Assembly: GCA_001949185.1 (NCBI GenBank)
Contig: BDGG01000001.1
Location: 6,307,353 to 6,371,352, forward strand
Origin: Ramazzottius varieornatus
Lineage: Eukaryota > Tardigrada > Eutardigrada > Parachela > Ramazzottiidae
Length of the DNA: 64,000 bases
Direction of reading: 5' to 3'
The position numbers and the translations under genes were made by a program. Every line of letters begins with the position of its first letter. Positions within the stretch are counted from its first letter, which is position 1. The notes below the pieces were generated by a model. It made no database searches. It was not told the origin of the DNA and saw only the letters and a list, made by a program, of their open reading frames with translations. Below are positions 45,958-57,282 of this stretch, in pieces.

Positions 45958-48900
45958 ATGGCTTCTGAGGAGGATAACGGTAACGCCGCAGGGAACGGAG
46001 AAACTGTGAAGAAGGAGACGTCTTCGTCGTCGGATTCCGAGCGAGACAAGGCTTTAAACAGTAGCCAGATCACCAACAGTGAAGATGCAAAGATGGTCAA
46101 AGCCCGTATTTTCGTCGGGAATCTTCCAGCCGATCTTCGCACGGAAAAGGGGGAACTTTACGACAAGTTTATCAAACATGGACGTATCTTAGGTAATTCT
46201 GAGCAAAGCTGTACGCGAATGTCACTTCTTCGATGACAACCAACGACTGTGGTCCAATCAACCTTTCACGTGTAACGCTCAAGAATGACGTCGCACGTTG
46301 TAAGTCTACGCAGGTGGTTTTATAAGCAGAGAGACGGGAGAAGTCTGTCTGACATAACGCTGTCTTTCTGCCTGTCGTCGTCAGACTGTGCACACTTCCA
46401 ACTTTCCAAGTTCCCTGACTTTTCTTCTGATCTTAAGCTTCTTTCGGGCTTGAGGAGAGCTTCACTAAAGGTGTAAGCCCGCTTGAAATTGCTTTAGGAA
46501 CGAACATCTTCCAAAGCTTCAGGCAAAAGTCGAAGAAATGGCGTGACATCATCTTCATGGTCGCTTTCTTGAGTCTTCTAGCTTGGCAAGAAGAACAAGA
46601 AAGGGCATGGTTGGCTTCAGCTGTGTCTTTTTTCCCTTTACTTCTGTCTTTCTTCCTTGAAATCTCCGACGCGGGGCTGAGCAGTGGTTTAACGGGTTTA
46701 ACGGAGTGTTGTACCTTTACAGGCGTGTCAATACACAATCGCTTTGCCTTTGTGCAGTTCGAGACCGAGGAGGACGCCAAGTCGGCGGTGAAGGCTGAGA
46801 ACCATTCCGAGTTCCGGTCAGCTCGCTTGGGTAGGTGATTGTGTTAGCTGGGATTTCCTCTTTGTAGCAGAGAAGACTTGCTGCTGCTGCCCTGTTTCCT
46901 TCCTTTCCCTTCACCTGACATGTAATTCCATGCAGTTGTTCGTGCAGAATTGAAAATGGCCATCGAAGGACGCCAGAACCGTGACAATAACAGGGACAAA
47001 CGCCCGCGTAGTCGTTCTCCCATGGACCGTCGTGATCGTGACAGGGACCGTGATAGCCGAGACCGCCGACGAGACAGCCGCGACCGACGCGCTGACAGGT
47101 ACGAAAGACTGTTTCTTTTATCGGGTATTCGGCAAAAAATCTGCAAGAGGGTTTTCTCAAGTGGCGTACTCTCTCAGTCAAATGGACTAAACGCGTGCGT
47201 CACTTGAAAAAGCAAACAAACTCGATCCGCTTGTTTTTCAAGTTGCGCACTCGTTTAGCCGCTGACGATGACAAAGTGCGCGAAGCAACGAAACGCAACA
47301 AGATCGTTTCCCCAAGTGGCGCACTTTTGTACTGATGTTGGCGGGAAGACTGCGCCACATCGACAGACGATCTGGTTAATTTGTTTGTCCAGCTCCCTTT
47401 TTAGTTTTTCGCTGGTGGAGCTCGCTACTAATGTCTGTATTGCAGTCGAGATCGCTACTCAAGGAATCGTTCTCCACCGCCATACGTTCCTTCAGCCGTC
47501 GAAGATCGCTTTTGTCATCCACGAACCTTTGGCGCGAACGACGTGGAGATTATCGTCATCCGGAAACAGCAAGGGTAAGCCTTTCTTACTTGTCAGTTGT
47601 AGTTTCTAATGGATTGTAGTTTCTAGTGGATTGGAAGCTCGTTTTTTAGTGCTAACTTTGTTTACAGGCAGTACGCGGAGGGTATCCTGAAGCGGTTGAG
47701 CGACCGGAAGTTGTCGGCCAACATGCTGTTCCTGTCGGAGACTGCGCCGTTGGAAGGTGCCGTGGCGGAGTTCGGTCGATGTGGTACCCACTATGTCATC
47801 ACAGTCATGCCTAGGCATGAAGAAACTCGTGCCATCACTATCAACATGTTTGAAGGCAACGATGTCCCCAAGATCTACCGCAACATCAACGTGGACGATG
47901 GCTGCGATGTCATCGCCGGACATTTCCGGGACCACTTTCCCGCACTACTTCGTAAGAGAACAAACTCAAAAACGATCAAAATAACCAGACTAGCGGAGAA
48001 CGTTTGATCCAGCGAATGCAGTAGGAGAAGAAAGACACTTTGATTATTTTGGAAGTTTCGAGACGGAGCAGCATAAAATGTTCCGCCGCGCCGTGCACCT
48101 GCATACCTCCAGTTGCATGCTTGCTGGGACTTTAGAGTATGCAGGTGGGGGTGGTGGACGCGTTTGACCTGCCGTCCTTTTACTGGGGATTGGGAAACTG
48201 CTCTCATGGTAGTTTATGTTGTCGTCTTGCAGGTTTACGTCAGGCCGAAGCTCAGGGCCCTCACTTCTACCCGCAGGCTCCTGCTGAGGTAGTTAGGACG
48301 CTAAACAGGGTGGCAGAGTTGTGTGCAGTGCCGACCAGCAGTCTTGATGCCACGCTGAGGTACCTGCAAGAAATGCGTGACCGAACAGCACAGTGGGAAG
48401 GCTTGTCCACTTCGTCGTCCATGTCGATGCCAGGGCAGAACGCTTACCGAGGTGCCGATATGGATACAGGTACGTACTATTCTCTCGCGGCTTCAATGTC
48501 CAGTAAAGGTTATTCCACGAGGCTAGATCATGACCAAATTGTCGGTTGTTTTTGTGAACAGGCAAGGCTTACGGAATGACAGACATGACAGGAGGTCGAA
48601 GTTCCAATGGTGTCGGTGGTGGCGCAGTTCTGGGTGCCGACGCCGCTGCAGGTGACAGTATCCGAGAGTCGCTCTTAGGCCTCCTGAAAGCTACCAGTTT
48701 CAGCATGAACGGCGCAGCTAACGTTGGCGTAGGTCTAGCTGGTGCTTATCCAGGAGCTCCCGCTGCCGGAGCGTATGGTGGGTACGGAGCAGCTGGCTCC
48801 CAGGCAGTCACGGCAGGTTTGTCAGCCGATCCCATCATCCAGAAAGCGCTGGCGAGTCTCGTTGGTACAGGCTTGCTGAACCAGGCCCCTACAGGTCCTT

Positions 48901-49640
48901 CTCCCACGCAGACACCTCAGACACAAAACAGCCAGAATAGCCAGAGTAACAATATCCCAGCCAGTTATCGTAGTTCCAGTACCAGTCAGGTGGCGGATGA
49001 GAATGGCGGCGGTGGTTACAGTAGCCAGTCGGCCGGTGGGCGCAGCTCCGACTACAGCAGTGCAAGCGCTGGTGGGCGTAGCGCCGACTATGGCTCACAG
49101 AGTGTGGGTGGGCGCAGTGCCGACTATAGCAACCAGAGCGTCGGTGGGCGCAGCGTCGACAATGGCTACAACACACAAGGTGGCGGTGGCGGAGCTGATA
49201 TCAGTGGTGGCTATGGTGGCGGACAGAGCGGTGTGACGGGCGGTCGGGCCAGTTACGGAACGGCAGGTGGCGGTACAGTCGGTTATGGTGGACAACAGGC
49301 AGGTGGATATGGATCAACGGGAAGTGGTGGCGGTGGTAACCAGGTCAATTCAGCATATGGTGGCGGTGGGGCTGGTCAGGCGGGTTCGGCCTATGGTAGC
49401 GGTGGTGGACAGGCAACGGGTGGCTACTCTAGCCAGCAGAGCGGCGGGTATGGCGTCGGTGGAGGACAGAATATCACCAGGACGATTGCAGGGACGAACG
49501 CCGATAGGGCACCGCAACCCGCGGCGTATGCTGGCATGAACGCGGCGGTGGGAGGATACCAGCAGCAGCAACAGGGGCAGCAAGGCCAGACGGGACTGCA
49601 GAGGGGACAACCGACGGGAGCGTATGCGGCAAGACGCTGA
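45958..49640 (+). CDS. NCOA5: NCOA5-like RNA-binding protein: RRM, RS-like region, anticodon-binding-like domain, Gly/Ser/Tyr tail
   Basis: 744 residues; exons 45958-46192, 46723-46830, 46936-47098, 47446-47574, 47668-47951, 48233-48469, 48562-49640, intact frame. Domains in order: acidic/Ser-rich start; an RRM with RNP2 RIFVGNLP and RNP1 NRFAFVQFE; an Arg/Asp/Ser-rich stretch (RSRSPMDRRDRDRDRD); then a domain matching nuclear receptor coactivator 5, NDVEIIVIRKQQGQYAEGIL followed by KRLSDRKLSANMLFL and THYVITVMPRHEETRAITIN, which has the anticodon-binding-like fold. NCOA5 links nuclear receptors to RNA processing and transcription in mammals. The last exon encodes a low-complexity Gly/Ser/Tyr/Gln tail of over 250 residues with four tandem GGRS-x-DY-like units (residues from YSSQSAGGRSSDYSSASAGG), resembling FUS-type prion-like tails. 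Intron 3 carries three hairpin-family elements. Confidence 0.88.
47150..47380. repeat. Hairpin-family elements, copies 8 to 10 (tandem)
   Basis: Copy 8: TTTCTCAAGTGGCGTAC near 47154 pairs with GTGCGTCACTTGAAAA near 47195. Copy 9: TTTTTCAAGTTGCGCAC near 47235 with a partly decayed right arm GTGCGCGAAGCAAC near 47276. Copy 10: AAGATCGTTTCCCCAAGTGG followed by CGCAC near 47300 pairs with TGCGCCACATCGACAGACGA followed by TCTGG near 47351. All are in NCOA5 intron 3. Confidence 0.8.
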
Positions 49641-50899
49641 CAGGGACGGAAAAACTTGTTTAGGTGGTAGGTATGAGGTTTGAGCTTTTGGGAGAAGTAT
49701 CGTTCCAGGGAGGAACTGCGTTGCTTGTTCGGGTGGATAGGCTGTACTATTGTTTCTCCTTTTCTCTTTCATTTGATTTGTTTGATCATTGTGTACACTT
49801 TAGAACGTACTTCCTTCTTTGTTGCCGATATTTTTCCCACTAACTGAAGAACCAGCCTTGAGCTTTTGTTATTTTTTCGCGATGCTGTAAGGTATGCGCT
49901 GGAAACTCGAACGCAAAATACGACTACAAACACCTAAACTGATTATGTATATTTACATCATGTGCATTTGTATTCAGCAGAGTGCCTTTGACCGCTGGCC
50001 CCTAACTGCGGTTTGGTGACAAGATGTCAGGCAAAGCAATGGAAAATTTTCGACCCGGACGACACGATCAGAATTGGGTGATAGTGACATATCTGGTCAT
50101 TCTGGTGGTGTACACGACATGAAAAGGACGGTTTGTCGACGTGAATTATGAAGATTTTAACGCAGTGCCAAAGCCAAATATCAACTAGCGCTTGAGCAGC
50201 AAGCTCTGGAGTATGGGAACACTGAGGCACATTCCTTAGTGAAGCACGGCCCTTATTGAAGCACGGCCTTAATCCTCGGCACAGACTTGGCTACGGCACG
50301 ACCTTGATCACAACAAATAAACTCATAAACTTAATTCAATCTCAACCGAAAGTGACGTAGACTGAAACCACGTGAACAGCAATGACGTCACTATCATTAG
50401 GAAGGACATCTATTAGCCTCGACAATCTAGTCAACGGCCTCCTCATGTTCAGAGGAATTACAACACTGTATCAGGTATAAAAACGAATCAGTTGAGCACC
50501 AAAGAGAAGTATCGTTGGAAGACACACTAAGATGGCAGGAGAATTCTCCTCTTCGAAGAGCAGGTAGTCACATTCGAGCAAAACCGTACAATCAACTGAG
50601 ACACTATGGTTAGTATGGTATACAGTGAGGTTAAACATGAGAGCAGGTCGTCATTCGGTTTCTCGAAGTCGCTCCTCAGTTGAGTCCATGACGCCGCGTA
50701 CAGTCTTGCGTGTCGGTAAAGGCGCTCGGTGATTTAGATGATGAATCAAGTCGTGGAAGCTCTCGTCGTCCATTCAGTGTCATGGATGGCAACCGCAAAA
50801 CATGGAGAACAACTTTCTGAAGTGTACTGTTGTCCCTGCAAACAATGATCAGAAATCAGAATTTGCAAATCGGAGTGGCCGAATCAGTCGATCAATCAG
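49641..50899. other. No recognisable gene
   Basis: 3' flank of the NCOA5-like gene. No AATAAA near enough to assign with confidence and no recognisable coding sequence. Confidence 0.45.
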
Positions 50900-50907
50900 T
50901 TTACCTT

Positions 50908-51344
50908 GGATGGTTTTATTGTACGGCTTTCTTGATTGAGCCATCTGTTCGAGCGTTACTTGTTTGAAGGAAACGCCCGAAACGGAATCCTTCTCCTTTT
51001 CAGCGTTTTTGCCAATAGTTCGAGGTTTTCGTTGTAGGCTGCTGGATGCTTCTGCAGATGGACTCTGTTACCTCCAGCAGAGCAGCCGGTAAGTTGTTTC
51101 GAACCTTGAACGTCGAATGGTCGCCTTCTTCGTCATATTCGAAGAAATTCCAAACTGGCAAGTTCTTCTTCCTTCCCCCTGCAGACTTCTTTAAATTTAG
51201 AACTCTAACATTTGGAGTACCAATAGAAATACTCAGCTCACTGGCAACAGATGGTGACGGTGGAGGAACGCAATTATCGGAGAATGTGGTCAAGTCCACG
51301 ACGGATTCTTTGGAAGACGTGCTCGTGGAAGGCTTCTTACCCAT
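50908..51344 (-). pseudogene. BED-finger N-terminal fragment of a hAT transposase, decayed
   Basis: The first frame starts MGKKPSTSTSSKE and reaches LPVWNFFEYDEEGDHSTFKV, the start of a BED zinc finger (VWxxFxYDxxxxxSTCxxC), but its cysteines are missing. In a second frame CSAGGNRVHLQKHPAAYNEN continues the second half of the finger, and in a third frame VSGVSFKQVTLEQMAQSRKP ending YNKTIQ resembles the linker (QxTLxxMxxxxKPYxK) that follows BED fingers in hAT transposases, then a GT donor. The ordered motifs in three frames indicate at least two frameshifts. No catalytic part follows. Confidence 0.65.
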
Positions 51345-52994
51345 CTTCTGCGTGTCGGCCTTACGCTGTCTCTTGTTCTAATTCTTGACCATGGTTGAGA
51401 TGCCAGTATGAAAACTTGGAGCAACACAGATTAGCGGTGGATTCTGAACGTGTCACAAAGTCATTCAAAAACTCTTCGGCTTCACTTCCGGCGATGCTTT
51501 GCGAATCTTTCTCCTTCTCAAATCAACGATCACTAATACGCAATCGTAAGAGGAGGACTGCAAAAATAAGCCCCGATGTGCCAGCCTCTGAATGCGCTAT
51601 AGTCCGGGGCGAATTGGCGATCCAGGCTTGACGTGACAGCTTCAGATTTAACCGGCGCACTTGAACTTGCAATTTTGCGGTACTAATGCGCAATTCAAAT
51701 CGACCGTAGTGTCTTGTTCCGATTACGCTTATTTTAGTTAAGCCCTTGTACGATAGAATTACGAATTGAAATACTCTGATCGTTTTTCAATTGAATTTGG
51801 ATTCCAAATATGTTGGCAAAAGGTTCTCAATTTGAATTGTTGTGTCGGAATTCCAAAAAGGCCAAAATCAGCCATTTCCAAATATGTATTACAATAATCG
51901 GAACAACACTGAATGCATAACCTTAGGCCGATAGGGCTGTGTCGATTGTAGGAACCAAGGCTTAATTGTAATACTAGAGTGGGCGAGATGGCCGTCTGCA
52001 GGACCATGGGAACTTGTGGCAAATAAACGGCGGGCAAGCTGACTGAAACTTAATCTAAAAGATCATTCTGGTGAAGCAATTAAGCAATTATGTATTCTAA
52101 AGGTACGCCTACAGCGGGGTCGTGTATGGTACTGTAGTGCTCCTGAATTAACGCACACTCAATCACGTGATGATCACGTTGCCCAGCATGATCAGATTTT
52201 ATCGGCGTAGTCTGTCTGACCCGGGCATCATTTGCTGCTCACCTGGTTAAGTGCGCGTTGATTTATGGCCACTACAGGAATATGAAAGGATCGTACCGTA
52301 TTCCACTTTAGACGTACAATCACGATGGGAAATCATGAAACAGGCGGAAAGGACGGCAAAATGAGAAATCGGCCAAAAACGAGTCGAAAAGGATACTGTG
52401 GATCAGTCGCGTATGTACGTGCTTCCGTAACGCCGTAGCGAAAAGGTCTGTCTCATAATTTCCCATCGTACGTGTACAAAAGGTCAAGCTTAAAATGCTG
52501 AATGGGCCTAGCACTGTACGCTTCACGAGTTGATTGGTATCAATTGCACACTTAGCAATTACAGCAAACTTCTTCGCTCAATGGACTATTTTTGTGTGAC
52601 CCTGCTTTCTGCCTTTGGGTGATGTCATACGCCGAACAGCCTACCACCGGTCCCACCGGAGCGCGGTGCCCAGGAATTTCTTATAAGGTCAGGGCTTACC
52701 GATAATTCTTCAGGGGCTCAGCTCTACAAAATTTTATCTGGAGTAAAAAGATGATCTGGAGTAAGATGAGTAATATTCAATAGTTCTCACGAATAAAAAG
52801 GTAGACCAAAGGCATCAGTCAAGGAAGACAAGCCATCGTTCATCACAGGATTAGAAGCACGCAAGATGACAAAGGACCAAACCACAGTGCCAAAGAGATA
52901 CAACAGGTTGTTACAGAAGAGTTAGCAGGTGGTAGCTTTATAATCGGCAATCTCGATGTTCTTCCACAACATCGCCCATTCTTCTCCCTCTTGG
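51345..52994. other. No recognisable gene
   Basis: Short frames only, without recognisable domains. No clear repeats or splice-supported exons were found. Confidence 0.45.
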
Positions 52995-53174
52995 TCATTT
53001 TCTCGATACTGTATGCTGCAGCTGCTTGTTGATCTGCCGGGCGATTCCCACTTCACGTTTCTGGGCGAGGCGATGCTTCGGGCCAGACTTGGTATTCTTG
53101 GTAGACGTAGGCATCAACCAGGCGGCCGCAGCAGACAACAAGATGTACGCCAACCAGTACACCGACCAGTCCAT
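52995..53174 (-). CDS. Candidate 59-residue membrane or secreted microprotein
   Basis: A clean ATG-to-TGA frame starts MDWSVYWLAYILLSAAAWLM, a single hydrophobic helix, followed by a short basic, helical tail (KHRLAQKREVGIARQINKQL). This is the architecture of small single-pass membrane proteins or a signal-anchor peptide. The G/C-rich third positions differ from the surrounding non-coding A/T-rich DNA. No family is recognised and no flanking exon is evident; it could also be one exon of a longer gene. Confidence 0.4.
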   Translation of the reverse strand: MDWSVYWLAYILLSAAAAWLMPTSTKNTKSGPKHRLAQKREVGIARQINKQLQHTVSRK

Positions 53175-54344
53175 TTGGTGATACTGTATTACCTCCCATA
53201 ATTTGCGAACGTCACTCGAGCAGAATCAACACTAACGGCATGAGTGCCGTCCGCATCAAAGTCAATTAGGCTCTAGTGATGTACACAAGTCATGGGAGGA
53301 TGATCACCGGGTACTCCGTCCATGCCGTGCGCTGATGCTAGTGCGTTGAAGGCAAAATAGTTATTGTACTGCCTACAGTGTTGGTTGAACATAGTCACCA
53401 CAAACAAGGCAATCTGAAGAGCAAGTACCTTGGGAAGATCATTCAACCCTTCTTCGACTTTCAGAGTACGTCTACAACTAATTGTGTCGGAACCGTTCGA
53501 GGAAGGCTTGACGTGACACCATGGACATTAGCTATTCTTTGATGCGGCAACTCTTTTGAGAGGTTTCGTCTTTACTGTTTTCTGCTTCTCCGCGATGGAT
53601 GCGCGGTTCAGTTGATCCACGGGTATATGCGCGATAAAACTAGTTTCTCCGCGCATCTACCCGCGGCGCAAGTAGTGTGGACTTTCGAGTCGCGCGGCTT
53701 ACCATAGCATACGGACACGCCGATTGATCAGGCACTGTAATGCCCCCTCAAAGCTTGCGCACTCGTAATCATATTCGCGGAACAGCCCTTACGAAATGTC
53801 GGGACTTGAGTTCTACTCCGTGCGTTGGATGATGCACCGCGCGTGGCTCACGGAGCAATACATTGAACCTCGTGCATTGCTCCCTCGTGCGACATGCACA
53901 TGCCCACACAGATCGCCCAATCAAGCACGCAGAAATCCCGAAACTTAATGCTCCTCGAGGACGTATTGAAATTGGCGGAACGCTATCGCAAGCATTGCAG
54001 ATCCGCAATTTTTTTCCAGGATACTGCTCAAAATTGCAGATCCGCAATAAATTTTGTCGGAAAACTGCAGATCTGCAGTATTCTTTCGCTGAATTTCTTA
54101 AAAACGCTGGGGGCAATTTCGGTAATATTCAAATAATATTTATGCGTCCTGTTGAACTGATAATTTGACGAGGAAGTCGTATACGGACTTATTTGGAACA
54201 AGCATACGGTTGCGGTACTCTGGATTTCGGGAGTTGAAAGGTGACAGTTGGGTATTTTGATGGATACAAACGTAGAACTAGCTAGTGGTTCTGACCAGTG
54301 GAAAGGCCGAGCAAGGGAGGCAAACCATTGTAGAGCGAGCACTT
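53175..54344. other. No recognisable gene; palindromic repeats at 53994-54079
   Basis: Apart from the palindromic repeats and possible 3' flank of the helicase fragment, nothing could be supported. Frames at 53769-54116 (-) and 53863-54168 (+) overlap each other and carry no domain. Confidence 0.45.
53994..54079. repeat. Three palindromic TGCAGATC repeats
   Basis: ATTGCAGATCCGCAAT at 53994-54009 and again at 54033-54048, then ACTGCAGATCTGCAGT at 54064-54079, which is a perfect 16-bp palindrome. Start-to-start spacings are 39 and 31 bp. They lie downstream of the helicase fragment and might belong to that element. Confidence 0.85.
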
Positions 54345-55190
54345 TCACTGCGTTGCGTTGCCTAATGCAAGTAATCGGTTTTCCTCGGCAACTTTCTCTT
54401 GTATCACAGGAGAATTTGCCAACTTAGCAAGACGGTCAAGATCAAAATATTGCAGAAACGCTAGATCTGACAACGACCGTACTCGAGAACAGCCAACAAA
54501 CGATAGCTCTGTCGCAAATTCGTTCTTTCCTAAGTCAAGAACCACGCTTGGCAAGGTTGTCCATTGCGCCTTGTGCACCGTCGCCGCATGTGCGAGTGAA
54601 AGGGGAATTTGATTCCGTGATAGCGGCTTTCCCGAAGGGCTGAACCATGTCCTTTTGAATGGAATGATAGGAGCGATCCTAGGTACGATGGGACTGAACG
54701 AAGGTCCCGTATAATCATCGAACTGAACAACTAAGCACAGTGGCAGCGATGGTGGTCTGGCGTTTTCTGGGTAGACTATGCCAACGACTGACCCTAGAGA
54801 CCCATTTACAAGTTCACGCTCAGTCCACAAGTTTACATTTAACATCACTCGGCATCCCGTAGCTGGGTAAATGACCGAATCCAAGGCTCCAGCTTGATCG
54901 TAAGAGGCTTTAGCGGCTCCTTCGTTATTGTGTACGGCTTGAATGCGACCTACCGCAACCCCCATGTCTGCGATAACCTGTTCGTATCGCGCATCCGCTG
55001 GCGCGTTGGTCGTATACAGATGGATGGATGCGTTGAAACGGTCTCTTTCGGCAGGAGGAAGAGCGGTAAGGAAACGAGTCGAAAGTAACCGCCAGTCCTC
55101 CAAAGTAGATGCCCCCTCCCGCAACCTCCAAAGCAAGGCACGGAATGCTACAGCCTGAGGAGTTTCGCCGACCTGTCTGTGAGGAATGGA
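54345..55190 (-). pseudogene. PIF1/Helitron-type helicase, C-terminal fragment
   Basis: The open frame from about 55190 to the stop at 54345 begins with HRQVGETPQAVAFRALLWRL and DWRLLSTRF, continues with VMLNVNLWTERELVNGSLGS and VVGIVY, IIPFKRTWFSP, and ends with SLAHAATVHKAQWTTLPSVV and LSFVGCSRVRSLSDLAF. These are the C-terminal motifs (IV-VI) of PIF1-like helicases as found in Helitron Rep-Hel proteins and related elements. Motif VI should read HKAQG(x)TL; here the Gly is Trp, a single-base change. Walker A/B and the Rep domain are absent: to the right the frame is lost. It is a truncated, probably inactive transposon remnant. Confidence 0.82.
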
Positions 55191-56749
55191 TAGAACAACT
55201 AGTTAGGCTAGTTACGTGTACTGCCGTCGTAAGTCGTAACTTTTGACTCACAGTACGGTTCCCCAGTAAAATTTTTAATCGCCCCGACGAAGTGGCGTGT
55301 CTTTTTTCAGTACTGTGTTTGCGATATCTGAAAGCTCAAAGAATCTGATCGTGTATTGAAATCTCGACAGACTTAAAAGAAAATCAATTGTTTGAATTGA
55401 CGCACTATATATTTTAGTTATCAATCACAGTTTCTCTCGTTTTTCGGAACACTACTGTGATGCGACTTTAGTCAATATTAGAATTGTCTAACCTGGGATT
55501 TTCAATTTTAATTTGTCATATTGGAATTCCAGGACGGTCGTTCGTGCCTTTGTGGCCATTTTCAACTATCAATAAAGGTTGGTGCAGTAGATTGACTGTT
55601 TTGATTGGTTCGCTGCTCCGACAGTACCTCAAGCAAACGACAAAACTTGAGGAGAACGGTTGTCTGGATATCCCACAGTAGCGGTCACAAAAATCAAAGG
55701 ATAAAAGTACATGTAACTTAGGATCTTCGTCGAACAACTGAATCCGCTCGTCTATTCATCTACACTATTACATTCAAGCTGCGCCATGATTAGTTTGAAT
55801 CAGGTTGTCCCGGCAAAACGGGAGGGAAACGGGAGGTTTTTGAAAAACGTCTAAAATGCAGCGAAAGCTTTGCTCCAACAGTGAACTGGAAGCAAATAGT
55901 TTTCCGGATCTAGCTCTTTACGATTCTTCGTAACCACAGACAAAGTGAATCAACAAGAGGCGAAAATAACCATACTGTGGAAAGGAGCACCGCTAAGTTT
56001 TGACCAGAGTTTTTGCAAAAACGAGTCTCCGCGTTCCGCTGCGTAAGTTGAGCTACACCCTGTCCGCGCCAATTTGCTACCACCTGGCATTTCGATCCAA
56101 AAGAAATCAGATTTCTGCTTTACCATCTATGCTTCCACACATTCCATACAGCATTCCAAGCTGATTTGACTGAGCCATGATTCTTTTAGATGTGCTGCCA
56201 AACCGCGTGAGAAACTTGACCCGTGTGACTTCCGGTGCGGAAGACATTCCACAGTGGGTGAAATTCAGTCTACAGAATTCCATGTTTGAGTTTTCTTTCT
56301 CGATCTGATGTATACAGGCGAACAGTTACCTTAATTTTCGAAAAGAATCGTGACACAGAAAAAGTTTGAATCAACTTGGCAAACGAATCAAAACCGGCGA
56401 CTTTGACCATTTCGCCGGGAAAACTCGTTTCGTGTAACATTTCTAGCTGTTTTTACGGCAGATTTATCGCTCCAACCACTTTCCCTGTAGCTCAATCTTT
56501 GTTCTGATTATTTTCAACAACAACAACATTACGTGAGTCGAGCGGAAAACTGGAAAAAAATAATCTTCAGGAACGTTCCCGAAAACTACAAAAGTTGCAA
56601 CATTTTTCACTCTGCCTCCCCGAGTTCAATGCCACTCCTAACTTTTTGGGAGAAGATTTCTGGACAACGATTTTTCAGGAGATAGCTAGAAGGTTTTTAT
56701 ACCATGCAAAATTAGATTGGAAGTGTAACATTAATCCAATCGACAAAAG
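55191..56749. other. No recognisable gene
   Basis: A/T-rich stretch with no supported gene; it may hold more decayed transposon sequence, including lost upstream parts of the helicase element. Confidence 0.45.
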
Positions 56750-57282
56750 TAGAGATGGGATAAGTGTGATTAACCGAAATTTATCGAAACTATATCGAAC
56801 TTTTCGATTTGGTGTGAGAAGACACCGAAACTGAAAATATCGGTGTGAGCCCCACACCGAAATCGATTTCGGTGTGCGTTCGCACCAAATTGATACCAAA
56901 TCGAAATCTTCAGGTAAATCAAAACATACAGAAAGACCCGGAAAGATGAGAATTTAACAGATTTCTTAACAATATCGGGAAAAATTCCGGCTTTTCACGG
57001 TATTTCGTGCCAGTTAGCCAAACCACGCGGTGTGGGAAAACGGTTCTACCTTCTGAACACACACCAAATAGCTTGCAAACTCCTCGTTTTGGGCTAGCTT
57101 GGTCTGGTGTTTTCGTTGACAAGAGATTTTTTTCATATTTTGGTTTACCGATTTTTCGGTGTGACGACTTGCCAAACCGAAAATATCGGTGTGGACTTCA
57201 TACCGAGATTTTCGAATCGGTGTGAGGATTTACCAAATCGAGATATACCAGACCGAACTTAATCACACTCATCCCATCTCTA
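56750..57282. mobile_element. hAT-type MITE, 533 bp, with 8-bp target-site duplication
   Basis: Left end TAGAGATGGGATAAGTGTGA followed by TTAA; the right end is the reverse complement of TAGAGATGGGATGAGTGTGA followed by TTAA, one mismatch over 24 bp. The flanks are GACAAAAG (56742-56749) and GACAAAAA (57283-57290), an 8-bp duplication with one difference. TAGAGATGGG-type termini and 8-bp duplications are known from hAT elements. The interior contains many copies of a palindromic CCGAAA...TCGGTGTG motif in both orientations and no intact transposase. Confidence 0.88.
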
